Assembly: GCF_000003605.2 (NCBI RefSeq)
Contig: NW_003153250.1
Coordinates: forward strand, 240,516 to 259,360
Reading direction: 5' to 3'
Length of the DNA: 18,845 nt
Origin: Saccoglossus kowalevskii
Taxonomy: Eukaryota > Hemichordata > Enteropneusta > Harrimaniidae
In this document: positions 1 through 13,200 of the stretch, piece after piece
Position numbering within the stretch: the first letter of the stretch is position 1
Layout of the letters: every line of letters begins with the position of its first letter
The notes under the pieces: generated by a model
What the model saw: the letters and a program-made list of their open reading frames with translations, nothing else
The model's database searches: none
What the model was told of the DNA's origin: nothing
Position numbers and translations under genes: made by a program

Positions 1-1073
1 AAATGCCTTTCACACTCACGAACACGAACATGTAACAGAAAAATAACGTCTTTTGTTTAAAAAAGATTCTGTCAACCAAGAATACATGCGCAAGGCAAGA
101 TTTATGAAACGAAACAGAAAATAATCATGTCATTGTCAGTGCAATGCAGACAGCCTGACCTGTTTTGATTAGTTCGCCCGTTTCTCGTTTGCTGACCATT
201 TTTTCTGGAGTGTGACACAAATGGTGAACATGATACTGCCAAATCAATCAAAAACCAGGATACGGCTTGGATACGCTGAAACTTTGTAAATCGTCCTCTT
301 TTCAATTGTAAACTTTATTCCAGTGTAATAAAGGTATACCTACATGTACCATGAAAAATTGTATTGCATCACTTTGGAAATTTACGCTAAATACATGTAC
401 TAAATACTAAACAAGCGTACATATCATATTCATTTACAGCATCTGATTTTAAAACAATGACTCGTGGAATCACAAAGAAACTGTCAAGTACGTATTTCAC
501 ACATTACCGAGGACCGCGGTAGAGACTGGTACAGCGGTAGAGACCCCTAATTATAAGCAGTCCGCGGCTCTCCCCGGCGTTCTGCGGTACACCGCGGTGC
601 ACCGCCCGTTTGATTTCCTACTCTTCCCTTAATTCAACATTGTAGTGCTTAGTTTTGCAAAAAAAAATTGAAGAAATTAAAATTTATTCCTACAATTAAA
701 ATTTACATTATAGTGTTTGTTCAGCGCTGGTTGTAACAGCTTTCTTGAGAAATACTTCCTTTTATTACAGTGTTTGTTGGTGAATTGCTTTAGTACTTGG
801 GGGAGGAAAAAAAACACACACTTGTAGTTCATCTAGAAATGTTGATATTCTGTGTCAGTCGCTGTTGTTGTTGGCACAGCTGACAGCATGCGTTCATTCG
901 CTGAAAATTGATCACTGTAAAAGCTGTGCTTGAGAAATGAGAATACTGTCAAGACATAGAAAAAAACACACAATTTATCTTCCTTCCCTGCATGCCATCC
1001 TAATTGGTTTTTGAAAAACCTCTTCCATAATTGACTGATTCCATTCAAATGATGTTTAATTTATCTTCCTCAG
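1..1073 (+). other. Intron upstream of the first visible exon
   Basis: I see no exon here. The stretch is AT-rich apart from a GC-rich island near 510-607, listed separately. It ends in a clear acceptor (pyrimidine-rich stretch, then CTCAG) at 1073. Short open frames on both strands have no recognisable protein content. The preceding Celsr exon should lie before position 1. Confidence 0.75.
507..607. repeat. GC-rich palindromic island in an AT-rich intron
   Basis: About 100 bp are far richer in G+C than their surroundings. The palindrome ACCGCGGT occurs at ~513-520 and again at ~591-598. A perfect 12-bp palindrome GCGGTGCACCGC follows near 594-605. The 10-mer GCGGTAGAGA occurs twice, about 18 bp apart (near 516 and 534). 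It could be a fragment of a GC-rich repeat, a foldback element or a factor-binding cluster. The sequence alone does not decide. Confidence 0.5.
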
Positions 1074-1220
1074 ATTGTGGATGGATACGTTATGTATTCT
1101 TTCTCAAATATTGTGGTGCAGATTTCCTCGGTTCGAGTTGATGACGGCGAATGGCATGACGTACAAGCGGAGTGGAAGAATGACCAGATAGTATTGAGTC
1201 TAGATAATGAAAAATATGTG
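1074..1220 (+). CDS. Celsr: Celsr exon: middle of a LamG domain
   Basis: 147 nt, 49 codons, phase 0 at both ends. It reads from [10 protein letters not shown] to LSLDNEKYV. The core [12 protein letters not shown] is the typical LamG strand motif (D-G-x-W-H) of neurexin/laminin G domains and corresponds to the LamG nearest the membrane in Celsr proteins. The acceptor is CCTCAG at 1073 and the donor is GTTAGT at 1221. The N-terminal half of the domain must lie on upstream exons. Confidence 0.9.
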
Positions 1221-4200
1221 GTTAGTATTTTGTGTTGCTTCCAATAACGATTTATAGTACATCAAAAAGGCTATTTGTTACTTTTCATGAATCCACTTGT
1301 ATTTGAAGAACAGTTTTTACTTCAGATGCCAAAATTATTTTTAATTGTTTTAACCTTTGTTAAGAAAGACTTTTGCATGAAGACGAACATTTTTCAAATA
1401 TTACTGTCATTCACTGTTTCAATGGTCCCAATGAAATATACACTGCTACAATAGTTACTTTCATTCACTGTTTCAAGGGTCCCAAGGAAATGTTCATTGC
1501 TATAAAAATTTTCCGTCTTGTACTTGATTATTTAGGAGTCTGCCAATGAAGTTGGTAATTTTATTGCTGGTCTCAAAATAAATGAAGTGGTTGTAGGTGG
1601 TCTGCCTATAGAGGGCGGTGTTGAGTCTGCATTCATTGGCTGTGTTCAGGTGAGTTACTGTAGCTAAAGCATGTGACTCAAATTCATATATCTTATTTAA
1701 CATTTTGAACATCAAATCTACAAAATGATTTTGTACAGTCTGCTCCTCCTAACATGAAATGTTATGGAAAATTGACAAACCTTTTGGTCAACAACTGAAG
1801 GCAATAAACGAAGTTGTCGGTATGGTCCAAAATGATGATGAAATTTAGTGAAAAGTTTATGAAATGTGAAAATATTTGCACTGAATTTTAATAAGGAAAA
1901 ATATCTGGCAATCAAAACGTTTATGCATTGGTGAAAAGATGTTTCAATCATGTTGTGCATATCCCTATTTTACTTGAGCAAATGCTGTAATTGCTTATTC
2001 ATATGGGAATCCTGAATGTGATATTCACCTTTCCCCTATAAATATTATTAGAAACTGCTACAAAATTTCATGATTTTCCAAAGTGAGTAATAATTTGTAG
2101 CTAGAATTTATTTGATATGCATATTGATATTAATCTATGTGCTTCGCTTGTGATGAACGTGTAAATTTCTAGAACAATAATCTTTTAGTAGCTGCCCATT
2201 GAAAAACATTGCTTGAATCTTATTGGAAATATGCAGCAGCTTCTCATGAGCAGATTCCAAATTATCTTGGTTGGTTGGCAGATCAGCAATTTGGTTCCAT
2301 CCACCCAACCAAACTTGTCCAAATGGCACAATTATTATTTTTCTCCCTTTGTCAAAATTTGTGTTGAGATATACACTATTAGGCTAAGAATAACTGAAAA
2401 AAATGTATTTCGTTTTGCTTTTCTTTGTATTTTTGATGCAAATATTGCTGGGAACTGTCAGGTTCTAAAATGGTACTTCACAAAAACTGGACATAAATTG
2501 ATTCATTCATTGATATGCTAATTAAAACACTCAAATTAGCACATATACAAGTCTCAGATGTGATATCTCACATATATTATTCAAAATGTGTCAGATCGTA
2601 AATATTCAAATCATCTTTTCCATGCTAAAATAGGCCAATATGTTGATTAAAACTCCTGTTGTAAGGGTTGTTTTATTTCATACCATAATTGATAAGTGTA
2701 CAAATGGGTTTTATTTTTAAAATTTATCGATCAGTGTAATCACTATGACCTCAGAAATTATATAATTATAATATAATAGTTAACGTTAACGTTTTTTAAA
2801 GGAAGTTTGAGTCAAATTTAAGTTCTCAATCTGTTGACCAGCTTACTGAGCATATGTGTGAGGGAAATTGATTATAATAGAAAAATATTATCTTGGTGGA
2901 AACTCGCTGCCAATTTTTAGGAAATTTTGAACAGTTTTAGGATGCATAACAGTCGTATAAGATTTGTTCAGCTCCAGTGTCTGAGCAAATTTTTTTAGAT
3001 ATGGTAATTCAAAAACAAAGATAAAATGAATATTCAGTTCAGAATCAAAATATTTTCTGGTCACCCACTATTTTTATTTCCATTTTTCATATCTTAATAG
3101 TGTGAAACCCATTTTGTGAAAGTATAAATTAATTGACTTGTTTTTATTCAATTTGGTCTGTCTCCTTAAAAAAGGTTAAAGTGAAATAAAATAAACAAGA
3201 CTTTTAATTAGTTATTTATGACCTAGGGTATGACTTTGGTGCAGATGTGAATTGAAAGGTTTACAGTGTTTCTTGTTTTGTTATCTTGTCAATACGCTCT
3301 GAAGCACCATGATGTCTTGAGATTTCCAATGGTAATGAGACTGACAAACAAGGAATCAAGACGTTATTCAGTGTAGGAAATGGAAAGTTGGATTGTTAGT
3401 CCAGAGATAATTGGATTCCCAGTTTAATTCTAGAGGGGATACCATGGTAGTGACATGTGTAGCATAGACGATTAGATACTATTCCCGCAGCAAATTGACA
3501 CTATTCTTATCTGAATGTTAAGTGTATACTTAGAAAATCTTCTTTAAAAGATGCGAAAATTGATACCTTTTCTCTGAGATGCTATATTTTATTAGTGTCC
3601 ATGTAAATTTGTGTATGAAGATAATACAACTCTGCCATAATGACAAAAACAAGTTAAGATGCATGGAGAATGGCATTATGTATGGGCTTTTTATCCACAC
3701 ATTGCCTGTGCTTAGAATATCAACATGGCCTCTCTGTGGACAAGAACGGAGAAGTAACGTGATGAATTTCTAAGTAAATTCATTAGAACTATCAATGTTG
3801 TTTACTTTTGTTGGTCATGTTCAAAAGTAGACAAACTTGTATATCAACTTGTGTCTATTTTTTTCCATCATCATAATTCCTGTTCAGCACGGAAAACGGG
3901 AGCATAGAATAAATTACATATTGAATTTAATACATACACCGAAAAGTTTATAACACCTTCTTTATTGGAAAACCAACACTTGATTTTTTTTTTTCCAAAT
4001 AATTTATGCATTTCTAATACACAGTATGATTCTTTCCTACCTCATAAGTTTTATTATTTACTTTGTACTCAGGGTGTTAAAGTTGGTGTTGATGCCATGA
4101 TAGGCGATCGTAATGATGAAATCATCAGTGATGTTTGGGTTGGTACAGCTCGTGATAAATGTAATGTAGAAGATTTATGTGAAAATAATCCGTGTCCAGA

Positions 4201-7200
4201 GAAAAGTGATTGTATCAACGATTGGGGACGATATCACTGTGAATGTCACCCAGGTATGTATTCAAATGAATTCACCAAGAATGCAGCGTGATGTTATATA
4301 CTGGCTGTTTTGGATGACAGATTATTATATATTTAATATACCTAAAGTTTATTTCTGTCCTATAGTAATTTGTCACACATATCAGTTCTTATGAATATAT
4401 TCATCATGAATTGTAATTGCTATCTTGTATAAGTTAGATATTTAACAAGTGAATCTTATATCTTATATATAAATTATCTAAACTTTGCCCCTCTGCATTT
4501 GCACTGTGGTCATTTGTCATAATATATTAATGAATATGCACAGACATCTCAGCAAATGTCGTTTTTCGCCCTAAGTATTTTCTTGATGGATTTGTAGCAT
4601 TGAATTTAAATGATTCTGATCAACCATGTGGGTAGCCATTTAGTTGAGAAATTTGCACTCCTGAAATGCAGTCATGTTCTTCTGTATATGAATCATTATT
4701 AACTTTTTTAGCTTGTATGCATTCAAAATATTTTTTTCAATACTGTGAGGTTTATTATGAGCGTACTACAAAGTATGGTGTTTGGATTTCACTGACTTAT
4801 AGCAGTGGTTTCTCTGACATGTATAATAATCGGAATGTCTCTACTTATGTATAGAGTTATTTCCTAACTTCTTCTGGTCAATTTTATTGGTAAAAATCAT
4901 TTTAATGGAATTTAGAACATTTGAATTACATTTCTATGTGATGTATGTAGACAAAGGCGTAATGTGCTAAACTCAAATCCAGAGACAATTCAAATTTAAC
5001 ACTAAAATGTATTGTTTCCTTTACAAAGCAGTAAACTTAAATCCCAGTGAAAATCTCTGTAAAATCAAATCTGCTAAAATTAAACCCAATATTTCCTTTC
5101 TATCACCAAATATTGTTATAGCAGTGCTTTACTGTATTGCGGTAACATTTAATTGCTTGCTCTCTGCTATAGGTTACTATGGTAACGATTGTAAACATGC
5201 TTGTGATGAAGAATTGGATCCGTGTCAACACTTTTCGGAATGTCAGCCTCTGAAATCCTCTTCTCATGGATATAGTTGTGAATGTTCTGAGTTGTACTAT
5301 GGCCAGTACTGTGAGAACCGAGTAGATGATCAGCCATGTACTAATGGTTGGTGGGGCTATCCCATATGTGGACCATGCACTTGTGATGTGGATAAGGGCT
5401 ATGATGATACTTGTAATAAAACTACTGGTGACTGTTATTGTGAGGTAAGTTTTGGTTAAAACAGGGAGAGGGACACATTTAAAGTTATTAGTAATGCTAC
5501 AATATCTTCAGCTATGCCATTTGTGTACATCAATGCAAAAGTTATTTTTGCTTGCAATTTATTTTCGCATAAGAGATGATTTGCTGGAAATTATTTTTTT
5601 TTTGCTACACTTTACATTCAACTTATCAAAAATCAGTGAAAATAAACTCCACGCAAAATACCCAAACAGCGGAGAAAAATAATTCAAGCTAAAATAAAGT
5701 ATTTTACAGTAATAGTTGGTGTTCAGTCAAGTATATCTGAATGGATTTGGTTATAGATGCTCTGGAAGAGTAACTGATACCCTATTTGCTATATTAGTGG
5801 TATACGTGTTTACATAAATGGAAGTGCTTGTCTAGTCAAAATATTGTATATTGTAGTTATATTTTACTCGTCAAGCATGAATTAAATGGGTGCCTCTATT
5901 AAAGATGAGCTTCTAAAAGAGGATATATGACATGTATGTTGACATATATTTTTTTTCCATAATATGAGGTTATTACGAGGATACCTCAAAGTATGCACAA
6001 AGACAGTACAGCAGAAGTAAGAACTAACGTGCATCTGAGGTCGATGCAAAGGCGTACTGTCTGAGTGCATACTTCGAGGTATCCTCTTAATAACCTTATT
6101 ATTATACATCTTTTCCTTACAAGAATACATCATGGGATATGCCGATATCCAAAAAGTTTAGAACAGAATCAGTGAATTTCTTTGTGTGGAGTCCGGTCCG
6201 GTCAAACCCTGGTTCGCATTTCCTAATATGATAGGATAAAAATACCCCATAAAATACCGCAAAATTACGCACACTGTAACTTGTGGCATTAGGGTGACAG
6301 ATGTATAATTGATATTATGTCCATCTGTCCAGGCAATAGTTTGTAATATACAGGCCTATGTAAGAAAGACTATTGCCTGGAGTACATGGTCATCATTACA
6401 AATAATTACAATAAAACTTGGCAACACGTTTATAATGTACTAAGTCATGTTACTTTTGTAGGCACATTCTTACAAACCAGCTGATAGTGATACTTGTTAT
6501 CCTTGTGATTGCTACGATATCGGTTCATATAGTAGAGACTGTGATCAAGAATCGGGTCAGTGTCAGTGTAAACGTGGTGTTATTGGTAAACGATGTGATT
6601 CATGCAGAGATCCATTTGCTGAAGTCACTTTGAGAGGTTGTGAAGGTAAGTGTTGCACTTTCTTTCATTCATTCACACACACAATATCATTTGATATTTT
6701 TTTTACACTGAAGATAAACCAATATTCCTAGTTTTACAAATCACGAAGTGAATCGTTCTTGAAGAGTTTAATGTGATGCAGCTCAACTACAAAAAATTCC
6801 CCATTGTCTGTGTTTTTTGCAATCTTAGTTTGTCTGTTTTCAAATAAATATTTGTACCCTATTTAGTCTAGGAAAATTACCTTGGTCTTGGCCAATCATG
6901 ATTTTACTCAAGTCTTGTGTTATTTGCAGTGATATACAAAGCTTGTCCTAGGAACTATGCTGGTGGGAAGTGGTGGCAACAAACTATGTTTAGTAAAACT
7001 GCTAAAGAATCCTGTCCATATGGATCGTTTGGTATGGCGACCAGACACTGTACCAAAGAGTCGGGATGGTTAGAACCAGACATGTTTAACTGTACATCGG
7101 ATACTTTCAGTGCATTGGCAACTATGGTGAGGACTATTACTGTATGATTTACTGTGAACACAAGTAATCTAAGGTTTCATTTGTAATCCTACATACCAAT

Positions 7201-10200
7201 GTTTTGGTGAATATTTGCGCTCCAAAACTGAGCTACTTTGTATGTTTGTTTTGACAAGCACCCTCTAGTGTCGAACAATGCAATCTTGACCTTTCACCTC
7301 TCATTGCAGTTGCGTGAATTGGAGTCGGGTGAAAAGAAACTTAACACTCGTTTTGCGAAAGAGATCAGTGAAGAGTTACAGTTTGCCACTTCTGAGACTC
7401 CAGAATTTTATGGCAATGACGTAAATGTGGCTTACAAGATAATGTCTATTGTATTGGATTATGAAAGTCAGTTAGGTGGATTTAATCTAACTGCAACTCA
7501 AGACTTTATGTTCACTAAGGTAAGTGTATTGCTTATAAATTTAGTGGCTTGAAATATTTCAGTTCTGGGAAATAGAATAATATTGTTTCCTAATTTGATT
7601 GAAATCCATGTCATCCAGGTTATATTACTTGAAATCTTACTTGGTGTGCTACTGAAAGTTGTGACAGATTTCTAAGACGTACACACTCACATTAATATGC
7701 ACATACTGAAATTTATTGTATTAAATTAGATTCTCATTCAGTTATTTCAAGTGTTAGTAAAATTTCTAATTGAGAAATGTAAATACAAAATTTTCGACAT
7801 ACATACTTATGTAAATTTTACTACACATCGTCAGATTTTAAGTAATTTTTTATTTAAAAAAAACTCGTTAAAAATTTTTTTTCTCTTTAATGTTCTGTAG
7901 ATGTACTTCATTGCTTAGTCACAAGTAATAGAAAAATATCTTTGTTTTTTCAACTATGTAGAATATGCTGGAAAGTGCAAGTTCTATACTAGATTTGGAC
8001 AATGCTGATTATTGGATGGTAATTCAACAGAGTTCTGGTGGTACTGCTGAACTGACAGGAAAACTTGAGGCTTATGGACATAATTTAGCCAGGAATTTGG
8101 AATCTACGTTTACGGAACCTTTTGCACTGGTTACCCCTAATATAAGTAAGTAGCTATTTCTGTTTCTTATGAACAGAAGTGAGGACTCAATTATGTGTAC
8201 TGGGTAATTTGTGTTAATTAATAAGTATTGGATTAATTACTCATGTGATGATCATGGCATAAGTTCAAGTGGTTGTATTTGCCATAACCTTTCAAACATT
8301 GTTGGTTAACAGTTGATCAGTAAAACTTGTTAGTTCTTTGATCTCATATCCAGGTTACAGCATCTTACCTATGCTAGAATGCTCTTTGGATAGTCGCGTG
8401 TCCAGAATGTTGAATTGAAGTAGAACTTAATGGATAATTTATATCATGTATGCAAATTATAATGAATTATTTGCATATATATATAATTTTATGTTCCGTT
8501 TTACTCTTACAGTACAGGTTTTGTGCAAAACTGTCATTCTCCTTACTTTCTGCACCTCAGATTTTATCCCATTAATCTTTCCATCATTGTATGTTTGCAT
8601 CACTCATTGTATCCAACGCTGTGGATCTGAATTTAATCCAGGAAATCAACATAATGCTACATAACATCTATAATCTGTTTTCTGAAATAAAATAAGATTT
8701 CCATGGCTGAGTCAGAGTGTCGTGAACACCACAATTACAATAGTTGGTTAACGTTAGTGAGATAAAAGCATGATTATGTGCGAGAGATTGTCGAGAAGAT
8801 GGCTATATACTGTGGAATACTTTATATTTGATGGATTAATTTTCGCTGCAAAGGCTTTTTGAGCGTTTTGTATAGAATTTAGTTTCACTGATTTTTGATG
8901 AGTTTAATGTGAAATATAGGGAAAAAAATATATTTGCTGGATTTTATTTTCAGGGAATCAACTTTTCAGCGAAAATAGCGAAAATAAATTCCAAGCAAAA
9001 ATAAAGTATTCTACAGTACTGTATACTCTGATGATTGCCCATTATCACTGACAACTTCTAATATTCACTTTCAGTTTTCAATTTGGATCTTGTGATAAGA
9101 GAGAACTTTAAGGGCGCTAACATCCCCCAGTATGATAATGGTTTATTCCATGAAGAAGTGCAGGACAGTACAACTGTTAAACTGCCGTCTGATATCCTGG
9201 CACCACGAACTAATCAGTTGTTGGATACTGTAGATATTGAAAATAATGTTGGTGTGACTTCCTGGTTTATGTTTCCAACACTAGGACCAATGTTGCCTAA
9301 AAGTTATGATACAGACACTGTGAAGTAAGTATTAATAGTATTTGGCATCCATGTGTTTACTGTATTACATGTATGTTTTGAAATATTTCTACTGCCTCCT
9401 ACAATTAACAGTTGTAGATGGAAGTAAATAAAAATGAAGAAAATTTCAAAGTACTACAATATCTTGAGCGAAAGGTTCCATAAAAAAATAGCAATAACAA
9501 ATAGTGGGATCAGTTTGTTTCCATGGAAACAATGACCTTTGATGGATATTTGGTTTGAAACTAATTTTAGTTACTATTACCGGTAGATTGTCTGATGTTC
9601 TAATATCCACTCACAAGGGGACAACTTGGCAAAATGTCTGCGTTTATACATGTCTGTTTTGATTGGTGTTGAACATTTGCAGTGTATCTTTGACTAAACT
9701 AAAAATGTTTCTGTGTCTTTGCAGGATTCATGATAAGTTAGCTTTGAATACCCCTGTTGTTTCCTTAACATTGTATGATGGCAAAGCAGATGGGCAGTTA
9801 CCTAATCCATTACCATCACCGATTATAGTGGATTTTGAATTAAAAGAGTCAATTAATCGCAGTGACCCTCAGTGTGTCTATTGGGATTATGGCATGTAAG
9901 TAAAATACAAATTATTAAATCGTATCCATTGAGATTTTATCAGTATGCTCAGAAGCAAACCATAGTGTTTGCACCGGGGATCTTAGATCAAGATCTTGCA
10001 AGTTTCACATAATTCATCAGTTATTTTTACGGCATCTCCTGGGGAGGTTTAAGATCATATGGATTATTATGCCAGTAATTCATGCGCTGTTGTTTTTTTA
10101 TAGGGAAAATAATGTCGGTGGCTGGTCTACCAAGGGATGTACATTACAGTTGCATAACAAAAGCAGTAATAGAGTAGAATGTGCATGTACGCATATGACT

Positions 10201-13200
10201 CAGTTTGCTGTACTCATGGACGTCTCGCCAACACCAGTAAGTCATAGTTCTGCAAATAAAACATAAGCTAACTTTATAAATCGTGTGTTACAGTGATTCA
10301 TCATTTCTGATGCAATAAATGATTGTTTTTGTCCAAAATGCACAATTATATATTGTTGAATTAATAAGGAAATTTTTTTTCATCGTTGAATTGTTCAGCA
10401 TTTAGTTTTGTGAAATTCTCCATTGCTGTGATTGACAACTTTCTTTACCACCAGAGGGCGGTATGCTACAAAACACATTTCCACTGTATGGTTCCATTTC
10501 TGCTATGTTAAAAATCATGAAATTTATATACATGTATAAAATCTGCCAAAAACTATTTAATTAATGGAAGAAAACAACTTGATAAATGAAAGCAACACTT
10601 TTTTTAAAAATAAATGCAGATTTAGTCATTTGTATATACAACACAATGGCAATTAGAGTGCCTTATTAAAAAAAAACTGTGGGGATTGACGTTGTGCTAT
10701 GATTATTTTATCATTGTATTTCCTAAAACATTCTTTATTTTAAATATTACATCAATATATAAAAAGAAAGAGTCCCTTTTTCAATTGTATCTGTTTTCTT
10801 ATCACAGGTTGCATTGACAGACAAGATGGCCTTACAGTTGATAACATACATTGGTATTTCCATATCACTTCTGGCTTTGTTGCTGTCATTTATAACATTT
10901 GTATGTCTGCCTAATTTGAGATCCAACTCTAATAGTATTCATATCAACTTAGTCATCTCGTTATTTATTGCTGAATTGGTGTTCCTGCTGGGTATTGATG
11001 CTTCTCTTAATGTAAGTACCTTTGTATACCTACGAAAACAAACAAACACTTACAAATGCATATTAATGGTATTACAAACCTTAGCATGGTGAAATGTAGT
11101 AACTTTATATATTCAGTTCATAGTGTCACTAAGTTGAACAGTGAAATGTTATCATTGGAGCAATTTGTCAATGTGATTACCAACTAACAAACTAATAATG
11201 TCTTGTATTATCTACTAGTACCATTATTTAATGTAACTTACAACATGTCTTATTTGATTAGACATTTGTGTTCAATAGTGTCCTGGGTTACACATGTTGT
11301 AAAAATTATTTACCTGTTGTCAAAACGTTTTACAATATGTGCATGTAAAACTAACATGTTTCATTGCAACTTTCCAAAAGTGAAACATGCAAGTTTTATT
11401 CCAAATTAAGAAATTAAAATATTTTTCCCTCAGCCAAGGAACTTTTTCAATCCTGCATTGTCCTATTTAATCTTGTACCTAGCAAAGATGCACATGAATG
11501 TAGCTCAACCATTGCTTTTACCAACTGCATAACTTTTGCCATTATCAATCACCACTTGGATTGGAGGATGTTGCATACTGCCCTCTAGAGGCAAGTCAGC
11601 ATGATATATTTCGAGTAACCATGGTTTCTGTTGTTTACAGTTTGTGTGCAAAGTCGTGGCCATTGCTCTACATTACTTCTTTATGGCTACGTTTTCATGG
11701 ATGTTCGTAGAAGGATTACATCTATATAGAATGTTGACAGAAGTGAAGAACATCAACCGTGGTCAGATGAAGTTTTATTACGTGGTTGGATATGGCTTAC
11801 CATTGGTTATTGTCAGTTTAGCTGTCGGATTGAGTCAGGATAAATATGGAAAACAGATAAATCAGAACGGAGAACACTTGTAAGTATTTAGTGCTATATC
11901 TGTCTCATCTTAGTTTGATTTAGGGTTATTTTGTTTTATAAATACTTACATACCTAGTACATGTATACATGTCACAGATACCAAAGATGCTGCTATTGGC
12001 AGTTACTATACTTTCTTCAATAGAAACACACATAAACCGAAAAATACCAAAAGTTTACATTATTTATATACTTTAAAATAAAAATTATTATTATTGTCAA
12101 CATAGACTAGTATGCAATAATTAGAGCAAATTTGGTAAACGCCTACCGTATTTGCTTTATTAGTAAGTAGTACGATACATTCATTTACGTAAATTAAAGA
12201 TATTTCTTTGGTCAGAATAATTTTTTAATGATTTTGTATAAAACAAAATGCACTTTTTGATTGATATATTCTATTAGTGTTTCTGTTAAGAGTAAATGCT
12301 GGAATTTCCACTGTCTTGCCAGTCAAACCACTAATTGTAGTTGTGTTCTTGTATTTTCTAATAGTTGCTGGCTATCAACTAAAGACAATCTTATTTGGAG
12401 CTTCGCTGGACCTGTACTTGCAGTTGTAGGGGTAAGCTAATTTAATTTAGGTTTGCAATGTTTTCAACCAGTGTGGTATTTTTTTTTTTACAAATGCTAA
12501 TATATCTAGAAAATGTTGATTTTTTGAAGTGAGCAGTTAGTAGATTTTATGTGGGAAAAGCCTGGAAATGTTTTTTAGATGTTTTCCTTGTTGGCAGTGG
12601 CTTTACTTTAATATTATTATTAATATCTTTAGATGAACCTGATAGTATTTATAATGGCAGTGAAAGCTACAGTGCAGTCCAAGTCCAAAGATCCTGAATT
12701 CAGTACGCTAAAGTAAGTTTACACAGTTATATCCACACTCCATACATGCATAATCTAATATAGTAACATCTATTTCTCTGCTGATATTTCACAATAATAC
12801 CTACCTAAGTTTATATGGAATCATTTGAATTTGCTGCTCTTTCATTAATGTTGTGGAGAAAGAACACTTGGTATCTTTGTAAGGTTACTTGGACTACCAA
12901 GTAGTGCATCATCTTGTCATGTCTATATCTGTCTTTGTATCAGTATTTTTGAGAAATCATACTAATATGAACTGGTTGCTCTTTTCCCTGTTTCTACTTC
13001 TCTTTCTCTGTTTTCTACTCATAATAGCACATTGATGTAAGTAATCCCAGGGTCACCTTCAGTACATTGTCTGTCATGTGATGCATGCCTTCAATAAACC
13101 CTATATATTATTTTCAGTATACTATGTAAACATTATTTATTCGCTGGTTTTTAATTTCAATATTTTCGCGAATAAGTAAAATTCACTAAATTAATGCGAC

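Larger units (their letters stand above)
5445..6461 (+). other. Intron containing three inverted-repeat structures
   Basis: 1,017-nt phase-0 intron. It holds a degraded MITE-like element (~5533-5711), a long hairpin element (5961-6110) and a small hairpin (~6321-6388), each listed separately. No coding sequence is recognised. It ends TTTTGTAG at 6461. Confidence 0.8.

Noticed and set aside
2213-2521. Plus-strand open frame of 102 codons in the long intron
   Set aside because: No domain, no convincing acceptor or donor in a matching phase, and AT-driven hydrophobic composition.
5882-6133. Minus-strand open frame of 83 codons
   Set aside because: It is produced by the inverted-repeat hairpin at 5961-6110 and has no protein-like features.
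6190-6222. GGTTCGCATTTCC resembling a tRNA T-arm
   Set aside because: No matching T-stem, anticodon arm or acceptor stem could be found around it.
6955-7161. Minus-strand open frame over the HormR exon
   Set aside because: It is the antisense shadow of a well-supported exon.
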